NCBI RefSeq assembly: GCF_030409225.1
Contig: NZ_JAUFPK010000001.1
Span: 678,191 to 742,190 of the forward strand
Source: Aquisalimonas lutea
GTDB lineage: Bacteria; Pseudomonadota; Gammaproteobacteria; Nitrococcales; Aquisalimonadaceae
Direction of reading: 5' to 3'
DNA: 64,000 nucleotides
A program made the position numbers and the translations under genes. The first letter of the stretch is position 1; the number at the start of each line of letters is the position of its first letter. This document shows positions 60,854 to 64,000 of the stretch, piece after piece. The notes under the pieces are model-generated. The model saw only the letters and a program-made list of their open reading frames with translations, had not been told where the DNA came from and searched no databases.

Positions 60854-61507
60854 ATGACCGAGTCACTCGAGGAACGCCAGCGCCGGGTCAAGCGGCACCT
60901 GCGGCACGGCCCGCCGGATGCCGAGGATCAGACCCGGATCACCCTGTACCTGCAGGCGGTCAAGGGGCTGAACGCCTCCGTGCTGGCCAAGCTCGAATGG
61001 CAGCCCGTGGACTGGCTGCCGTATCGCTTCCTGCACGGGCAGTACTACCGGGAGATGGAGCTGTCCACCCTGCTCGGCCGGGCGACGCAGTGGTCGTCGC
61101 AGCCCATGATCTACATGGAAGCGGCGACGCTGAGCATGGACCTGTGGTCGCGCACGGAAGCGGCGCGGTATCTGCCGGGGTTCTTCGAGGTGGACGAGCG
61201 CTTCTACGGCTACCTGGCGCTCAGTCACGCATTCATGTCGGTGATCCGCTTCCTGCCCATGCTGCCGCCGTCCATGGATCTGGACAGCGATCCGTTCCTC
61301 AGCGCGCTCAAGGCCATCGAGGACGAGAACGGCCGCCAGATCCAGACGCAGATCCGCATGCTCAAGGACCTGGACGCCGGGCTGTCGCGCCAGGAGCGCG
61401 AGCGCATCGTCGAGGAGCAGCGCGAGCGGGTCGAGGGCTCGTTCGCCGAGCTGCTCGGTCTCCTCGGGCAGCCCGCCGGGGCCACCATCGAGCGGGGGGA
61501 CGCCTGA
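60854..61507 (+). CDS. Conserved-looking protein of unknown function (217 aa)
   Basis: I do not recognise this family. The product is soluble (no signal peptide, no transmembrane segment), mostly helical and rich in charged residues. It has a basic N-terminus (ERQRRVKRHLRHG), an aromatic central part (WLPYRFLHGQYYREMELS, about 56-73) and a strongly charged C-terminal helix (about 165-200). It ends in TGATG overlap with the hydrolase gene, so the two are co-translated and probably act together. The ribosome binding site is weak (AGGCC). Expression is plausible because codon use and coupling match neighbouring genes. Confidence 0.78.
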   Translation: MTESLEERQRRVKRHLRHGPPDAEDQTRITLYLQAVKGLNASVLAKLEWQPVDWLPYRFLHGQYYREMELSTLLGRATQWSSQPMIYMEAATLSMDLWSRTEAARYLPGFFEVDERFYGYLALSHAFMSVIRFLPMLPPSMDLDSDPFLSALKAIEDENGRQIQTQIRMLKDLDAGLSRQERERIVEEQRERVEGSFAELLGLLGQPAGATIERGDA

Positions 61508-62544
61508 TGCCGGTGTTCGAGCACGAAGGCCAGTCCCTGTACTACGAGCTCCACGGCCGCGAGGGCGACCCGGTCGTCACCATCATTAACGGGCTGTCCA
61601 TGCGGACCAGCCACTGGGCCCCCTATTTCGAGCAGCTGCCGGCCCGGGGATGCCGGGTGCTCACCTACGACATGGTGGGCCAGGGGGCCTCCTCGAAGCC
61701 CGTGCTGGGAGCCGACTTCGACGACCACGCCACCATGCTGGCGGCGCTGCACACGCACCTGGGAATCGACAGGCCCTACGTCCTGGGGATCTCCTTCGGC
61801 GGCGTGGTGGCCCTGAAGTACGCCATCCGGTATCCGGAGCGCACGGGCGGGCTGATCCCGGTGAGCACGTTCTCGGAGCTGGACGCGCAGCTGGAGGGGC
61901 ATGCGGTGAACCTCTACCAGGGGCTCGCCCGGGTGGGCTTCGAGTTCTACCTGGACCTGCTCATGCCGCTGAACTTCAGCAACGACTACATCGAGGCCAA
62001 CCGGGAGCTGCTGCACGTCATCAAGCGGGTGGGGGCGTCCACCAACGAGCTCTACGGCATCCAGAACCTGATGGAGTCACTGGCGGACTTTCGCTCCATC
62101 ACGCCGGAGCTGGAGCGGATCACCGCGCCGACGCTGATTCTCAACGCCGAGTTCGACTGCCTCACGCCGCGTCACCTGCACGACATCATGCGCCGCCACA
62201 TCGCGCCCTCCCGTCTGGTGCTGGTGCCGCGGGTCTGCCATGCCTTCACCCTGGAGATCCCGACGCTCACCAGCCGCCTGCTGGCGGAGTTCGTCCAGCA
62301 GGTGGAGGCGGGGCAGTGGCAGGGCGACCAGAGCGTGTGGATCGCCGCCGAGGACCCGAACGCCGAGCCGCTGCTCACCTACTGCGACCAGGACCACCTG
62401 CGCGCCATCCCCATGCCCCGCAGCGGGTCTTCCGACACCAAGCGCCAGGCCGGCACCCGCAAGCAGTCTGCCCCGGATGCGAGCAAGAAGAAGGCGGCGG
62501 GCGCGAAGAAGCGGTCGACAGCCGATACACCGTCCAAGCGGTAG
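61507..62544 (+). CDS. Alpha/beta hydrolase with lysine-rich C-terminal tail
   Basis: A 345-aa protein. Residues about 1-270 form an alpha/beta hydrolase with the oxyanion region IINGLSMRTSHW, nucleophile Ser96 in GISFGGV, the acid probably in LNAEFDCLTP and a His in RVCHAFTLE. After about residue 305 comes a low-complexity tail rich in Lys, Ala, Ser and Arg (KKKAAGAKKR), similar in style to histone H1-like or AlgP-like tails. Such a tail suggests binding to nucleic acid or another polyanion. Substrate unknown. It is co-translated with the 217-aa protein upstream. Confidence 0.85.
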   Translation: MPVFEHEGQSLYYELHGREGDPVVTIINGLSMRTSHWAPYFEQLPARGCRVLTYDMVGQGASSKPVLGADFDDHATMLAALHTHLGIDRPYVLGISFGGVVALKYAIRYPERTGGLIPVSTFSELDAQLEGHAVNLYQGLARVGFEFYLDLLMPLNFSNDYIEANRELLHVIKRVGASTNELYGIQNLMESLADFRSITPELERITAPTLILNAEFDCLTPRHLHDIMRRHIAPSRLVLVPRVCHAFTLEIPTLTSRLLAEFVQQVEAGQWQGDQSVWIAAEDPNAEPLLTYCDQDHLRAIPMPRSGSSDTKRQAGTRKQSAPDASKKKAAGAKKRSTADTPSKR

Positions 62545-62616
62545 AACGACAGCTTCTGTCGACGAACTCGGTTCCGAGGTCGCGGTCAAGCGGTGAGCGC
62601 CGGGGCTTGCGGTCGG

Positions 62617-62847
62617 GTCGGTGGTTGGCGGGGGTGCGTTGGGGTGGGCTCCGGAGCTCCGCTTACGGCCCCTGCTTCGAGTGAAGCAGGGGCCTATCCT
62701 CCGCTCCGGGCTGGCCGGCTGACAGCACATCCCTGTGCTGACAGCCGGTGGCCGCATCCCTGCGGCCACCCCTGACGGGGCCGGGCGCCCTGCGCTCCGG
62801 CGCTGCGCAAAGTCGCCCACCCCAACGCACCCCCGCCAACCACCGAC
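62617..62847. repeat. 231-nt multi-hairpin palindromic element
   Basis: A perfect 33-nt inverted repeat (62617-62649 with 62815-62847) encloses 165 nt containing at least three further hairpins: 62667-62694 (12-bp stem, GAGT loop), 62715-62748 (7+7 bp with one A-A mismatch, TCCC loop) and 62748-62769 (9-bp stem, TCCC loop). It lies in the 514-nt gene-free gap between convergent genes. Open frames across it exist on both strands but are palindrome artefacts. It could be a non-autonomous mobile element, a structured RNA or an elaborate terminator; no transposase is nearby. Confidence 0.8.
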
Positions 62848-62893
62848 AGGCACCACCGGCCGTGGTGCGCCACCCGATATCGGCCTCAGGCAC

Positions 62894-63004
62894 GCACCGG
62901 GGCGGGGAGTCCGGTCACGGACCGTCTGCGGCCAGGACGGCCGCAGTCGAGCCTACAGGGACGTATGTACGGCGTGTCCGTGACCGGACTCCCCGCCCCG
63001 GTGC
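62894..63004 (+). repeat. Palindromic interspersed element, copy 3 (REP/BIME-like)
   Basis: Perfect 29-nt inverted arms (62894-62922 and 62976-63004) enclose a 53-nt core nearly identical to that of copy 1 (opposite strand) and clearly related to copy 2. The core holds a CTGCGGCC/GGCCGCAG hairpin. It lies 46 nt right of the 231-nt palindrome and 54 nt from the end of the convergent KAS III-like gene, so a shared terminator role is possible. Confidence 0.87.
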
Positions 63005-63058
63005 CCCGGATCAGCGAAGGTCGGCTCGTGACACGGGATGGCGTGTGTCATGGCCGAC

Positions 63059-64000
<942 letters not shown>

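Noticed and set aside
55838-61507. Very long open frame (1889 codons) on the plus strand opposite the glutamate dehydrogenase gene
   Set aside because: It mirrors gdhB codon by codon in a GC-rich antisense frame, has no recognisable domain, and only its last 218 codons (from 60854) form a separate real gene.
62593-62856. Open frames on both strands through the 231-nt palindrome
   Set aside because: The two strands give near-identical peptides at the arms because the DNA is palindromic; no start signal and no conserved product.

Overview
This is a chromosomal window from a GC-rich gammaproteobacterium. Gene content and order (ubiE-ubiJ-ubiB, lptM-lysA-dapF-DUF484-xerC, argH-algZ-algR-hemCDXY, ntrBC beside glnA, a TusA-type sulfur carrier, a PhaB-like reductase, a 180-kDa-class NAD-glutamate dehydrogenase) point to the Ectothiorhodospiraceae or a close halophilic or sulfur-metabolising relative. 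The family assignment is inference. Coding density is high, and most neighbours are joined by ATGA-type overlaps. I saw no tRNA, rRNA, CRISPR array, transposase gene or prophage gene.

Layout. 1-3 kb: glycyl-tRNA synthetase glyQS (minus; glyS runs off the left edge). 3-4.4 kb: a PP-loop ATPase overlapped by a TusA-like carrier. 4.4-9.4 kb: nitrogen control, with two NtrC sites and a sigma-54 promoter before glnA, then a DUF4124 protein and ntrBC. 9.4-13 kb: PhaB/FabG reductase, trmL, and the gpsA-secB-rhodanese group. 13-18.2 kb: envC, ctpA, a YibQ-type deacetylase-like protein, a motAB-type stator pair and ycgL. 18.2-22.8 kb: tesB and ubiBJE, then a DUF971 gene. 23-29 kb: hslVU with a sigma-32-like promoter, then xerC-DUF484-dapF-lysA-lptM. 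29.1 kb: a carboxylesterase.

29.9-43.7 kb is a self-contained iron/siderophore island. A FecI sigma factor, FecR and a receptor with a signalling domain sense the substrate. An ATPase, two permeases and a binding protein import it. A ferredoxin-like putative reductase and an exporter-fold ABC protein lie in the same operon. A second Fur-box-led operon supplies ExbB, two ExbDs and TonB. The island separates two blocks (lptM/lysA/dapF/xerC and argH/algZR/hem) that I recall lying close together in Pseudomonas, so it looks like an accessory insertion.

43.7-51.6 kb: argH (minus), an AlgZ/AlgR-type two-component system, and hemC-hemD-hemX-hemY. 51.6-60.7 kb (all minus): quinone oxidoreductase, MaeB malic enzyme, a YbfF-type esterase and a giant NAD-glutamate dehydrogenase, a carbon/nitrogen catabolic group. 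60.8-62.5 kb: an unrecognised 217-aa protein coupled to an alpha/beta hydrolase with a lysine-rich tail. 62.5-63.1 kb: gene-free and full of palindromes. 63.1-64 kb: a KAS III-like protein (minus, cut by the right edge) with an unusual active site.

The least ordinary material is in two places. One is a family of three interspersed palindromic elements (22.3, 45.2 and 62.9 kb): their cores are alike, but the outer arms differ from copy to copy while staying self-complementary. A neighbouring 231-nt palindrome, closed by a perfect 33-nt inverted repeat, contains several hairpins. The other is the iron island, with its Asp-to-Asn ExbD paralogue, its exporter-fold ABC protein and its putative Fe-S reductase.
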